This document shows, one piece after another, positions 1 through 7,857 of a DNA stretch of 64,000 bases (its first letter is position 1; the number at the start of each line of letters is the position of its first letter). Source of the stretch: Burkholderiales bacterium (lineage in GTDB: Bacteria > Pseudomonadota > Gammaproteobacteria > Burkholderiales > Burkholderiaceae_C); NCBI GenBank assembly GCA_025363275.1, contig JANYEE010000260.1, forward strand, positions 21,599 through 85,598. Reading direction: 5' to 3'. The position numbers and the translations under genes are program-made. Below the pieces are notes generated by a model that saw nothing but the letters and a program-made list of their open reading frames with translations, searched no databases and was not told the DNA's origin.

Positions 1-80
1 ATTACATAGCTATGGAACGTTGTAACTCATTTGTAAGAAACGGCCGCGTCGGCTGACCAAGTATCAACCTAGGAGACTTT

Positions 81-1088
81 ATGTTGATTAAATCGAATTT
101 GGATGGCTTTAGCCACTCTGTTCCCAGCGAAATTACTGATAAATCGGTTTACGAGGGGCGTAGGGATCTGCTTAAGCACATGGCAACTGGCATAGCAGGC
201 GCGGGACTTGCTGCGTGGGCGTCGCGCAGTGCGATGGCACAAGGGGCCGCGTGGGGCACACGGCCCGGCAAATCCACTGCGCTTAGTGGCACGGTCTCCA
301 AAGTGGACGGTGCTAACGCTGTCGACAAAGTCACGCCTTACAAAGACGCTAGTAGCTACAACAACTATTACGAGTTTGGCACGGATAAGAGTGATCCCGC
401 AGCGAACGCTCACACCTTGAAAACAACGCCCTGGACTGTTGAAATTGAGGGGCTGGTGAAGAAACCTGGAAAGTTGAATTTGGAAGAGTTGCTGAAACTT
501 AGCCCCATGGAAGAGAGGATTTACCGTCTTCGCTGCGTGGAGGGTTGGTCTATGGTGATTCCGTGGATGGGATACACCTTGGCCGACGTAATACGAAAGG
601 TGGAGCCTCTTGGTAGCGCTAAATTTGTTGAATTCGTAACTTTGGCTGACCCCAAAACCATGCCTTTTGTCGGATCTCGAGTTTTAGATTGGCCGTATGT
701 CGAAGGCTTGCGGATGGATGAAGCCATGCACCCCTTAACCCTACTTACCTTCGGCATGTATGGAGAAGTGTTGCCTAATCAAAGTGGAGCTCCCGTTCGG
801 TTAGTAGTGCCATGGAAATACGGTTTCAAGAGCGGTAAGAGTATTGTAAAAATTAGATTCACAGATAAACAACCTGGCACTGCGTGGAACAAGGCTGCGG
901 CAAATGAGTATGGGTTTTATTCCAACGTGAATCCCAATGTAGACCACCCTCGCTGGAGTCAGGCTACAGAGCGTCGGATTGGCGAAGACGGTTTATTTGC
1001 CAAAAAGCGCAAGACATCTATCTTCAATGGTTACGAAGCTCAAGTTGGGCAACTTTACGCTGGCATGGATTTGAAGAAGTTTTATTAG
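81..1088 (+). CDS. msrP: MsrP, periplasmic methionine-sulfoxide reductase catalytic subunit
   Basis: Molybdopterin-dependent reductase that repairs oxidised methionine in periplasmic proteins, taking electrons from MsrQ. The 335-residue protein starts with a Tat signal: twin Arg at 27-28 followed by a hydrophobic stretch and an Ala-x-Ala-type cleavage region near 51-53. The sulfite-oxidase-fold core carries the Mo-coordinating Cys at 152 in the context RLRCVEGW. The ATG is preceded by TAGGAGA at 70-76. msrQ follows after 4 bases, so the two are one operon. Length and motif fit the family (formerly YedY). A sulfite oxidase of another subfamily is unlikely given the adjacent msrQ. Confidence 0.95.
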   Translation: MLIKSNLDGFSHSVPSEITDKSVYEGRRDLLKHMATGIAGAGLAAWASRSAMAQGAAWGTRPGKSTALSGTVSKVDGANAVDKVTPYKDASSYNNYYEFGTDKSDPAANAHTLKTTPWTVEIEGLVKKPGKLNLEELLKLSPMEERIYRLRCVEGWSMVIPWMGYTLADVIRKVEPLGSAKFVEFVTLADPKTMPFVGSRVLDWPYVEGLRMDEAMHPLTLLTFGMYGEVLPNQSGAPVRLVVPWKYGFKSGKSIVKIRFTDKQPGTAWNKAAANEYGFYSNVNPNVDHPRWSQATERRIGEDGLFAKKRKTSIFNGYEAQVGQLYAGMDLKKFY

Positions 1089-1092
1089 TTTT

Positions 1093-1707
1093 ATGCTGGC
1101 TACGCGTTTGAATGCGGCCCTTCGGCATTCGTTGGGCAAACCTGTTTGGTTTGTATTGGCGTTATCCCCACTGGTATGGCTGGTTTACGCAGCAATTTTG
1201 GATAAGCTGGGCGCAAATCCAGCAGAGGCACTCATCCGAGCCACCGGCGACTGGACACTGAGAATGCTTTGTATCGTGTTGGCTATTACCCCATTACGAG
1301 TTAGCGGGAGGCTGCAAAATATTGCCGGTTATCGCCGTATGGCAGGCTTGTTTGTCTATCTTTATGTGATGTTGCATTTGCTGTCTTACGCTTGGTTTGA
1401 CATGGGTCTCGACGTTGCAGATATCGGGAACGACATAGTTAAGCGACCTTTCATACTGGTTGGATTTTCGGCCTTTCTTTTACTCACACCCCTGGCGCTT
1501 ACATCCTTTAACCGAGCCATTCGCTTCTTAGGTGCCAAACGTTGGCAACAATTGCACAAATTGGTTTACTGTGTCGCCGTACTAGCGGTTTTACATTTTT
1601 TCTGGATGCGAGCGGGCAAGAATAATTTTGCCGAAGTTGCCGTTTATGCCGTTGTGTTGGCGTGCCTGTTAATGTGGCGGGTGTTGCGCCGCCACAGAGC
1701 GCGTTGA
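1093..1707 (+). CDS. msrQ: MsrQ, heme-binding membrane subunit of the MsrPQ system
   Basis: Inner-membrane b-type heme protein of the ferric-reductase-like transmembrane family. It passes quinol-derived electrons to periplasmic MsrP. The 204-residue sequence is almost wholly hydrophobic, with about six membrane segments. Histidines suited to heme ligation occur in segments such as YVMLHLLSY (about residue 95) and LHKLVYCVAVLAVLHFF (about 155-170). It ends in a basic tail (RRHRAR). It follows msrP by 4 bases and is probably co-transcribed with it. Its last 39 bases overlap the 3' end of the opposite-strand small lipoprotein gene. Confidence 0.93.
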   Translation: MLATRLNAALRHSLGKPVWFVLALSPLVWLVYAAILDKLGANPAEALIRATGDWTLRMLCIVLAITPLRVSGRLQNIAGYRRMAGLFVYLYVMLHLLSYAWFDMGLDVADIGNDIVKRPFILVGFSAFLLLTPLALTSFNRAIRFLGAKRWQQLHKLVYCVAVLAVLHFFWMRAGKNNFAEVAVYAVVLACLLMWRVLRRHRAR

Positions 1708-1911
1708 GTACTTGCTACCTAGGTTCCGGCTTCGACCTGTACCCCAAATAATTGGAGGGAACCAGCTATAGCTGGTAAGTGCATGTGAAGTCGTTATAGC
1801 TGAGCTCTTTGTGGGTAAATATAGGCTTCCAGTTTGACCGCAAGATGTTAGCAAACACGGTACCAAACAGATCACTGCGGTGAAGCGGCGGAATTTTCTA
1901 ACGAATAACAT
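1669..1911 (-). CDS. lptM: LptM-like small lipoprotein with an atypical C-terminal tail
   Basis: Small outer-membrane lipoprotein resembling LptM (YifL), which assists maturation of the LptD/E lipopolysaccharide translocon. Residues 1-23 are a lipoprotein signal with lipobox LTSC (Cys24). The mature start [10 protein letters not shown] is the hallmark of the family. The remaining 46 residues are not LptM-like and run into the 3' end of msrQ, so the natural tail may have been lost and replaced by read-through of intergenic DNA. The start lies 12 bases from the divergent cyaY start, the usual neighbour in this order. lysA, which I recall as the usual downstream neighbour, is absent here. The N-terminus is confidently assigned, the extent less so. 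Confidence 0.75.
   Translation of the reverse strand: MLFVRKFRRFTAVICLVPCLLTSCGQTGSLYLPTKSSAITTSHALTSYSWFPPIIWGTGRSRNLGSKYSTRSVAAQHPPH
1761..1776. repeat. Perfect 16-bp palindrome
   Basis: ACCAGCTATAGCTGGT is a perfect inverted repeat. It lies inside the atypical tail of the LptM-like gene and just beyond the msrQ stop codon. It has no T-run on either side, so it is not an evident terminator. It shares the GCTAT/ATAGC core with the 56-bp repeat family found elsewhere in the window but lacks that family's spacing, so membership is not claimed. Confidence 0.5.
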
Positions 1912-1923
1912 TTTGAAATTGTA

Positions 1924-2253
1924 ATGACTGATCTTGAATTCATGGACAAGGCCGAGGCCGTTCTAAATGCCATAGAGGTTTGCTGTGATCGCATTAACGA
2001 CGAAACTGATGCCGATCTTGACAATCAGCGTACTGGCGGAATGGTGACGCTTACATTCCACAATCGCACACAGATCATTATCAATTTGCAGAAACCGCTG
2101 CGTGAGATATGGATGGCTGCAAAGTCTGGAGGCTACCACTATCGCTGGGTCAATGGAAGTTGGCAGGACACAAAAGAACAAGGAGAGCTTTTTTCTGCTC
2201 TTACAGTCAGCGCTAGCGCCCAAGCAGGCTTGGCGCTAGAGTTCACTGCATGA
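1924..2253 (+). CDS. cyaY: CyaY, bacterial frataxin
   Basis: Iron-binding protein that modulates Fe-S cluster assembly by IscS. At 109 residues it has the normal length for the family. The first helix is acidic ([13 protein letters not shown]...DETDADLD, residues 4-35), which forms the iron-binding surface. The frataxin sheet follows, with [19 protein letters not shown] and the aromatic GYHYRW (about 60-80). It is divergent from the LptM-like gene, and its stop codon abuts that of the convergent PBP1a gene with no base between. The sequence shows no iron-responsive site. Confidence 0.93.
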   Translation: MTDLEFMDKAEAVLNAIEVCCDRINDETDADLDNQRTGGMVTLTFHNRTQIIINLQKPLREIWMAAKSGGYHYRWVNGSWQDTKEQGELFSALTVSASAQAGLALEFTA

Positions 2254-4626
2254 TTAATTTTTAAACATATCTAGTATCTTGCGCTTTTCTTCAGGCGCAG
2301 TTACTGGCTCGTTGTTAGCCTCGCCTCTGTCCTCCAAGCCCAGACCAGAAACGCCCGCGCCTTTGCCGAACTCGTCGTAGTACCACTCACTTCCGATATG
2401 AACAATGCCCTCGGGCGCAATGAGCTCTTGTATCGCAACATTTTTCAGAGCAGTTTCCATAAAACTAATCCATACTGGCAAGCTCAACCCGCCCCCAGTT
2501 TCACGATCGCCAAGTTTCCGTGGTGTGTCATAGCCGATCCAAGTAACTGCGGTTAGTGTAGGGTGGAATCCCGCGAACCACGCATCCATCGAATCATTCG
2601 TTGTCCCCGTTTTTCCATAAATATCAGGGCGTTTAAGCGTCGCTTGAGCCCTCGCTGCAGTACCTGACCGAGTTACCTCTTGCAGCAAACTGGTCATCAA
2701 AAATGCATTTCGGGGTTCAATAGCTCGCTCGGCTTGCTCTAACTTCGGTTTAGGAGAGTTAACTAAAACCTTGCCACGCTGCTCAGTTACCTTTGAAACA
2801 AGCCAAGGATTAACCCTGTATCCGCCATTTGCAAAAACTGAATAGCCAGTTGCCATTTGCATGGGCGTTACCGACCCCGCCCCGAGTGCCATAGTTAGGT
2901 AAGCAGGATGTTTTTCCGCGTCAAAACCAAAACGTGTTATCCATTCTTGCGCATACAGTGGTCCGATAGAGCGAAGGATTTGGATAGAAATCATATTTTT
3001 GGATTTTGCAAGCCCTCTGCGCAGTGTCATTGGGCCCTCAAAGGTTCCGTCGTAGTTCTTTGGTTCCCAGGGCTGCCCGCCTGTCACACCTGCGTCGAAA
3101 AACAAAGGCGCATCGTTGATGACCGTGGCGGGCGTAAATCCCTTTTCTAGTGCTGCAGAGTAGATGAAGGGCTTGAAGCTCGAACCCGGCTGACGCCAAG
3201 CTTGTATTACGTGGTTGAATTTATTTTTTCCAAAATCAAACCCTCCTACCAATGCAACTATTGATCCGTCCCTTGGATCGATAGCAACAAATGCACCCTC
3301 CACTTCTGGGAGTTGCGTAATTTCCCAGGAACCTTTTATTGTCTTGGATACGCGAATAATAGCGCCGCGGCGAATTTTGATATTAGGAGGTGCTTTTTCG
3401 GAAAGACCGGACTGAGCGGGCTTGAGTCCGTCGCCAGTGATTTCTATGAGCTCCCCGTTTTGTCGGGTTGCCTTGATATGCTTTGTATCAACGTCAAGGA
3501 CTACTGCAGAGGCGACATCACCGTTATCCGGGTGTTCGTCTAACGCTTCTATGACCGCGTCCTCAAGTTCTAGTGGGTTGGACGGAAGTACGATGAATTT
3601 TTCTGGCCCACGATAGACCTGTCGACGTTCAAAATCCATGATCCCTTTGCGGAGCGCTTTGTAAGCAGCATCCTGATCTAAAGATCGTAAAGTTGTTTGT
3701 ACGTCAAGACCTCGTGTATACGTCTCATCGCCGTACTGGCTGTACATCAACTGACGCACCATTTCGGTGACGTATTCGGCATGCACTTGGTTGTAGGCAG
3801 GCCCAGTCTTTATCTTGAGCTCGAATGCCTTGGCTTCCTCTGCTTCCTTGTCCGATATATAGCCGTTCTCCAGCATCCGATCGATGATGTGCCGCTGGCG
3901 AATTCGCGCGCGCTTAGGGTTACTGATTGGATTGTAGGCAGATGGCGCCTTAGGCAATCCGGCGAGCATGGCAGCTTCCGCGATGTTGATGTCTTTCAAG
4001 GGCTTGCCAAAATAGGCCTCAGATGCCGCTGCAAATCCATAGGCTCTATTACCAAGAAATATCTGGTTCATATAGATTTCCAAAATTTGGTCCTTGCTCA
4101 GCAGGTGTTCCAATTTGAAGGTGAGTAAGATTTCGTAGATTTTCCGCGTGAAGGTCTTCTCAGAGCTCAGATACACATTGCGTGCAACTTGCATCGTAAT
4201 GGTGGAGGCTCCCTGGCTTTTCATCTTTCCAATATTGGCCAAGCCCGCGCGTGCCACTCCGAGGTAATCCACTCCACCGTGCTGGTAAAAGCGCGAATCT
4301 TCGATCGCGAGAACCGCATTGGTCATGATCTTCGGAATTTCGCCGATCGGCGTTAGGTTGCGTCTTTCTTCCCCGAACTCTCCTAGAAGATCCCCCTCAG
4401 CAGAGAAAATTCGTAACGGAAGTTTGGGACGATAGTCGGACAGATCTGAAATATCTGGCAAATTAGGGAACGCGACAGCCAGTGCTAGCCCGATTACCAT
4501 TAGCACCGTCAAAACACTAGCGGTAACAAGGCCCGCAATAGCAAGCGTCAGCCTCGCCAACCAATGCAAATCCGCAAAACGGAGATCGTTCAGTTTGGAA
4601 GTTTTGTCGGGTGGACTGTTGACCAT
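2254..4626 (-). CDS. mrcA: Penicillin-binding protein 1A, bifunctional peptidoglycan glycosyltransferase/transpeptidase
   Basis: Class A PBP that polymerises lipid II into glycan strands and cross-links peptides in the periplasm. Residues 1-20 are cytoplasmic and about 24-54 form the membrane anchor. The glycosyltransferase domain has EDSRFYQHGG with catalytic Glu109 and a second motif QGASTITMQ near 138-146. An OB-like linker (about 330-440) precedes the transpeptidase domain, with Ser482-x-x-Lys485, Ser542-x-Asn544 and KTG at 672-674. All catalytic motifs are intact, and 790 residues is normal for PBP1a. The gene is divergent from pilM, an arrangement shared with many beta- and gammaproteobacteria. 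A TATAAT box lies upstream on the minus strand. Confidence 0.96.
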   Translation of the reverse strand: MVNSPPDKTSKLNDLRFADLHWLARLTLAIAGLVTASVLTVLMVIGLALAVAFPNLPDISDLSDYRPKLPLRIFSAEGDLLGEFGEERRNLTPIGEIPKIMTNAVLAIEDSRFYQHGGVDYLGVARAGLANIGKMKSQGASTITMQVARNVYLSSEKTFTRKIYEILLTFKLEHLLSKDQILEIYMNQIFLGNRAYGFAAASEAYFGKPLKDINIAEAAMLAGLPKAPSAYNPISNPKRARIRQRHIIDRMLENGYISDKEAEEAKAFELKIKTGPAYNQVHAEYVTEMVRQLMYSQYGDETYTRGLDVQTTLRSLDQDAAYKALRKGIMDFERRQVYRGPEKFIVLPSNPLELEDAVIEALDEHPDNGDVASAVVLDVDTKHIKATRQNGELIEITGDGLKPAQSGLSEKAPPNIKIRRGAIIRVSKTIKGSWEITQLPEVEGAFVAIDPRDGSIVALVGGFDFGKNKFNHVIQAWRQPGSSFKPFIYSAALEKGFTPATVINDAPLFFDAGVTGGQPWEPKNYDGTFEGPMTLRRGLAKSKNMISIQILRSIGPLYAQEWITRFGFDAEKHPAYLTMALGAGSVTPMQMATGYSVFANGGYRVNPWLVSKVTEQRGKVLVNSPKPKLEQAERAIEPRNAFLMTSLLQEVTRSGTAARAQATLKRPDIYGKTGTTNDSMDAWFAGFHPTLTAVTWIGYDTPRKLGDRETGGGLSLPVWISFMETALKNVAIQELIAPEGIVHIGSEWYYDEFGKGAGVSGLGLEDRGEANNEPVTAPEEKRKILDMFKN

Positions 4627-4652
4627 ATAGATGTTTTTGTTGGCAACCCGAT

Positions 4653-4658
4653 ATTATA
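4653..4658 (-). promoter_or_regulatory. Probable -10 box of the PBP1a gene
   Basis: On the minus strand this reads TATAAT, a perfect sigma-70 -10 hexamer, 27 bases upstream of the PBP1a start. No good -35 hexamer is visible at 16-18 bases, so only the -10 is called. Confidence 0.45.
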
Positions 4659-4810
4659 AAAATTTAAGCCGCTGGAGATTGCACAGCCGTGCGACGCCAT
4701 TGTGAGGGCATACCGAGTACACCGGGCGGGGACTTAGCGCACGTCTCGACAATCGAATGCGAGCGTCTGCTTTTGGCAACGCTCGAAATTGTCAAAAAAT
4801 GAAAAAACCT

Positions 4811-4839
4811 TTGCGGGACAACATGCTTACTGATAGCAT
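4811..4839 (+). promoter_or_regulatory. Candidate sigma-70 promoter of the pil operon
   Basis: TTGCGG (4811-4816), 17 bases, then TAGCAT (4834-4839). This gives a transcript start about 50 bases before pilM. The -35 matches four of six consensus positions and the -10 four of six. It is a moderate prediction in the 269-base divergent region between the PBP1a gene and pilM, where nothing else was recognised. Confidence 0.35.
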
Positions 4840-4895
4840 TCAAGTGATTTCTTAAGTCTGACTGGTCCGTTGCCAGTCTGTTTCAGGGGACAGTT

Positions 4896-5975
4896 TTGAT
4901 CGCATTGGGGTCTTTATTCAGTGGGCAGCCCGCACCTATGCTTGGGCTTGACATCAGTTCTTCCAGCGTAAAGCTGGTTGAATTGGGCCGTGATAAAGCC
5001 GGAAATCTTGTGTTGGAGCGGTGTGCAATCGAACCGCTAGAGCGCGGCTGGATTTCAGACGGCAACATCGAGAAATTTGACGAAGTCGCCGAGGCAGTAC
5101 GTCGCCTGGTCAAAAAGAGCGGTTCAAAAACCAAAAATGTGGCTATGGCGTTGCCACCTTCGGCAGTCATTACCAAAAAAATTATCCTGCCAGGTGGTAT
5201 GAATGATCAAGAGCTTGAGCAGCAGGTAGAGGCTGAAGCTAACCAGTACATTCCGTTTCCTTTGGACGAAGTGAGTCTGGATTTCTGTGTCATTGGTCCA
5301 AGCGTTACGTCCGCCGGAGATGTCGAAGTACTAATTGCAGCTTCGCGCCGTGAGAAAGTCCAGGACATACAAGGTTTGGCAGAGGCGGCAGGCTTGAAGC
5401 CGGTAGTCGTAGACGTAGAGTCTTATGCCTCCAGATTGGCAGCTGGGCGACTTATAGAAAACCTACCGAACAAGGGCGCAGGCTTAATTGTGGCTCTTTT
5501 TGAGGTGGGCGCGCTCACCACCAGTATGCAAGTGCTCCGTGACGACGAGGTTTTGTACGACCGAGATCAAGCTTTTGGCGGAGCTCAGTTGACTCAATTG
5601 ATAGTCCGGCAGTACGGCTTCTCCCAGGAAGAAGCCGAAAGTAAGAAAAGAAGCGGTGAATTGCCCGAAGATTACGATACGGCAGTTCTGAAGCCATTTA
5701 TCGAAACAATGGTCCAGGAATTGGGGCGTGCACTCCAGTTCTTCTTTACCAGCACTCCACACAACAAAGTTGATCACGTCATGTTGGCTGGAGGTTCCGC
5801 TGCGCTGCCGGGTCTAACTGCTGCGGTGACGCAGCACACGACGTTTCCTTGTACTTTGCTAAATCCATTTGACGGTATGGAAATTGGAAGCGGAGTTCGC
5901 TTGAAAAGAATGACGCGGGAAGCGCCGTCATATCTTACGTCTTGTGGACTAGCCTTGCGGAGGTTTTCGCAGTGA
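4896..5975 (+). CDS. pilM: PilM, actin-like cytoplasmic type IV pilus assembly protein
   Basis: Forms the cytoplasmic ring of the type IV pilus alignment complex and binds the N-terminus of PilN. The 359-residue protein has the actin-like ATP-binding fold: phosphate-1 loop LGLDISSSSVKLVEL near 16-30 and the later nucleotide-binding motif VMLAGGSAALPGL near 295-308. The start is TTG with CAGGGGA at 4884-4890 as ribosome-binding site. It is the first gene of pilMNOPQ, and its stop overlaps the GTG start of pilN. The pil genes are visibly AT-richer than the DNA after about 13 kb. Confidence 0.95.
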   Translation: MIALGSLFSGQPAPMLGLDISSSSVKLVELGRDKAGNLVLERCAIEPLERGWISDGNIEKFDEVAEAVRRLVKKSGSKTKNVAMALPPSAVITKKIILPGGMNDQELEQQVEAEANQYIPFPLDEVSLDFCVIGPSVTSAGDVEVLIAASRREKVQDIQGLAEAAGLKPVVVDVESYASRLAAGRLIENLPNKGAGLIVALFEVGALTTSMQVLRDDEVLYDRDQAFGGAQLTQLIVRQYGFSQEEAESKKRSGELPEDYDTAVLKPFIETMVQELGRALQFFFTSTPHNKVDHVMLAGGSAALPGLTAAVTQHTTFPCTLLNPFDGMEIGSGVRLKRMTREAPSYLTSCGLALRRFSQ

Positions 5976-6628
5976 TATTGATTAATCTACTTCCCCATCG
6001 GGAAGCAGCCCGAAAGCTGCGTAAGGAAATATTCAATATATCGTGGGGTGCCTCGGCATTACTCGGTGGCATCATCGCAGGTGTAGTTTTCTTATGGTAT
6101 CAAGCCTCAATTTCTGCTCAGCAAGACAATAACGCTCTCTTAGATACAGAAATAAAAAAGCTTGAAGCACAAATTAAAGATATTGTTGGTTTGGAATCTG
6201 AAATCGCAGCTCTAAGGGCGCGACAGCAAGCCGTCGAAGATTTGCAGTCAGATCGAAATTTGCCCGTTCATTTGCTTACAGAGATCGTTAACCAGTTACC
6301 AGATGGCGTGTATATTTCCAAGCTTATTCAGCAAGATCAAATCGTCACGCTGAATGGAACTGCCCAATCTAACGAGCGTGTCGCAGAGTTGTTCCGCAAC
6401 CTCGCTTCCAACACCCCTTGGTTTACAAAGCCAGAGTTGGTAGAGATCGTGTCAGGAACTGTAGCTCTGTCTCCAAAAGATCAGAAACGTGTTTCAAATT
6501 TTGTAATAAAAGTCCGCCTAGTGCGCGCAAGTGAGGCGGAAAAAGTAATTGCTAAAGAGCTCGGTGCCTCAGCTCCTGCTTTGGCCAGTTCGGGGCTAAG
6601 CGCAAATTCTCCGGCGGCTGGCAAATAA
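5972..6628 (+). CDS. pilN: PilN, inner-membrane type IV pilus assembly protein
   Basis: Bitopic inner-membrane protein that links PilM to PilO in the pilus alignment complex. The GTG start at 5972 overlaps the pilM stop (GTGA) and gives MILINLLPHREAARK, the conserved PilN N-terminus that docks into PilM. A longer frame from 5942 would lie inside pilM and is rejected. One transmembrane helix (about residues 22-42) is followed by a coiled coil (about 50-95) and a ferredoxin-like periplasmic domain. The length is 218 residues. It is translationally coupled to pilM. Confidence 0.95.
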   Translation: MILINLLPHREAARKLRKEIFNISWGASALLGGIIAGVVFLWYQASISAQQDNNALLDTEIKKLEAQIKDIVGLESEIAALRARQQAVEDLQSDRNLPVHLLTEIVNQLPDGVYISKLIQQDQIVTLNGTAQSNERVAELFRNLASNTPWFTKPELVEIVSGTVALSPKDQKRVSNFVIKVRLVRASEAEKVIAKELGASAPALASSGLSANSPAAGK

Positions 6629-6646
6629 ATTCGGATTGCTACGCAC

Positions 6647-7318
6647 ATGTCAAAAAATAAGCTTCCAAAAGTAGATGTTGCTGAATTGCAGAGAAAAATA
6701 GTTGCGCAATTTAGTGATCTGGATCCAAAAAACCCGTTCATGTGGCCATCGGTGCCACGTTATTCTTTATTTATTGTTACGACCGTCGGAGTCGTCGTCG
6801 CTTTATGGTTCTTTTGGCTTAGTAGTTCGCAAGACGTTCTTGTTCAAGAGCAAGAAAAAGAAGTGAAACTTCGGGAAGACTACAAAGTCAAGCTTTCTAA
6901 GGCAGTGAATCTCGATGTGTTGAAGAAGCAGAGAGAGCAAGTCCAACAATACGTCACGCAATTGGAAAAACAACTTCCTAGCAAAGCAGAGATGGATGCC
7001 CTTTTGTCTGACATCAACCAAGCTGGCCTGGGAAGGAGCTTGCAATTTGATTTGTTTCGGCCTGGGCAAATCGCAGTAAAACAATATTATGCCGAACTGC
7101 CAATCGCTATTAAGGTAACCGGTCGCTATCACGACATTGGCTCCTTTGCTTCTGATATAGCTAACCTTTCACGGATTGTGACTCTAAATAATCTGAGTAT
7201 TTTGCCCAGGCAAGACAATACGTTGGCACTAGATACAACGGCAAAAACATTCCGTTATTTGGATTCTGATGAACAGGCCGCGCAAAACAAGTCGCCTCCA
7301 CCAGGGGCAAAAAAATGA
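6647..7318 (+). CDS. pilO: PilO, inner-membrane type IV pilus assembly protein
   Basis: Partner of PilN in the periplasmic alignment complex. It has 223 residues: a cytoplasmic N-terminus, one membrane segment near 43-63, a coiled coil rich in Glu/Lys (about 68-115) and a C-terminal ferredoxin-like domain with the conserved AELPIAIKVTGRYHDIGSF region. Its stop overlaps the pilP start by 4 bases (ATGA). It lies 18 bases after pilN, and no clear Shine-Dalgarno precedes its ATG. Base composition is strongly AT-biased: bases 6661-6720 contain 22 G+C of 60. Confidence 0.95.
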   Translation: MSKNKLPKVDVAELQRKIVAQFSDLDPKNPFMWPSVPRYSLFIVTTVGVVVALWFFWLSSSQDVLVQEQEKEVKLREDYKVKLSKAVNLDVLKKQREQVQQYVTQLEKQLPSKAEMDALLSDINQAGLGRSLQFDLFRPGQIAVKQYYAELPIAIKVTGRYHDIGSFASDIANLSRIVTLNNLSILPRQDNTLALDTTAKTFRYLDSDEQAAQNKSPPPGAKK

Positions 7319-7857
7319 AAGTTTTTATAGGCATAGTCATATTAATTGCACATTTCGTGCTGAGCGGTTGTAGTGGATCTAGTCAAGACGATCTGCGACA
7401 GTGGATCGTTGACGAGAGAAACCAGACTCGTCCGAAAGTTAACCCAATTCCTGCTCCGAAACAATTTAAGCCAGAAGCTTATGCAAATGGCGGTGAGGTG
7501 GAGCCATTTAGTAACCAAAAATTGACGCAAGCTTTAAAGCGAGATTCAGCGCAGGTTGCCTCGAATGCCGGTTTGGTGGCGCCTGAACTGGTTCGCCGCA
7601 AGGAGCCACTGGAAGCCTTTCCAATAGATGCGATGGCGCTAGTGGGCAGCGTAGTGAAAGCAGGTCAACCGATCGGACTCGTCAAGGTTGATGGGCTGTT
7701 GTACCAAGTCAGGATAGGTAACTATCTTGGGCAAAACTACGGTCGGGTTGTAAAAATTAGTGAAACTGAGGTCGTTCTGCGAGAGATCACACAAGACGCG
7801 GTGGGTGAGTGGATCGAGCGGATGATGACTTTGCAGCTGCAAGAGAGGGCTAAATGA
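7315..7857 (+). CDS. pilP: PilP, type IV pilus biogenesis lipoprotein
   Basis: Inner-membrane lipoprotein that couples the PilNO complex to the PilQ secretin. The signal peptide ends in lipobox LSGC, with lipidated Cys19. A flexible Pro-rich region (about 40-60) carries the PilNO-binding segment. The C-terminal beta domain contains the family signature VGSVVKAGQPIGLVKVDGLLY-like stretch (about 106-126) and VRIGNYLGQNYGRV. The length is 180 residues. It overlaps both pilO and pilQ by ATGA junctions, which shows tight coupling. Confidence 0.95.
   Translation: MKVFIGIVILIAHFVLSGCSGSSQDDLRQWIVDERNQTRPKVNPIPAPKQFKPEAYANGGEVEPFSNQKLTQALKRDSAQVASNAGLVAPELVRRKEPLEAFPIDAMALVGSVVKAGQPIGLVKVDGLLYQVRIGNYLGQNYGRVVKISETEVVLREITQDAVGEWIERMMTLQLQERAK

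Noticed and set aside
1761-1776. Palindrome with GCTAT/ATAGC core as a seventh 56-bp repeat copy
   Set aside because: The 7-base loop spacing is absent and only isolated G positions of the 3' block match.
5942-5971. Longer N-terminus for PilN
   Set aside because: It would be read from within pilM, and the conserved PilN start MILINLLPHRE begins at the GTG at 5972.
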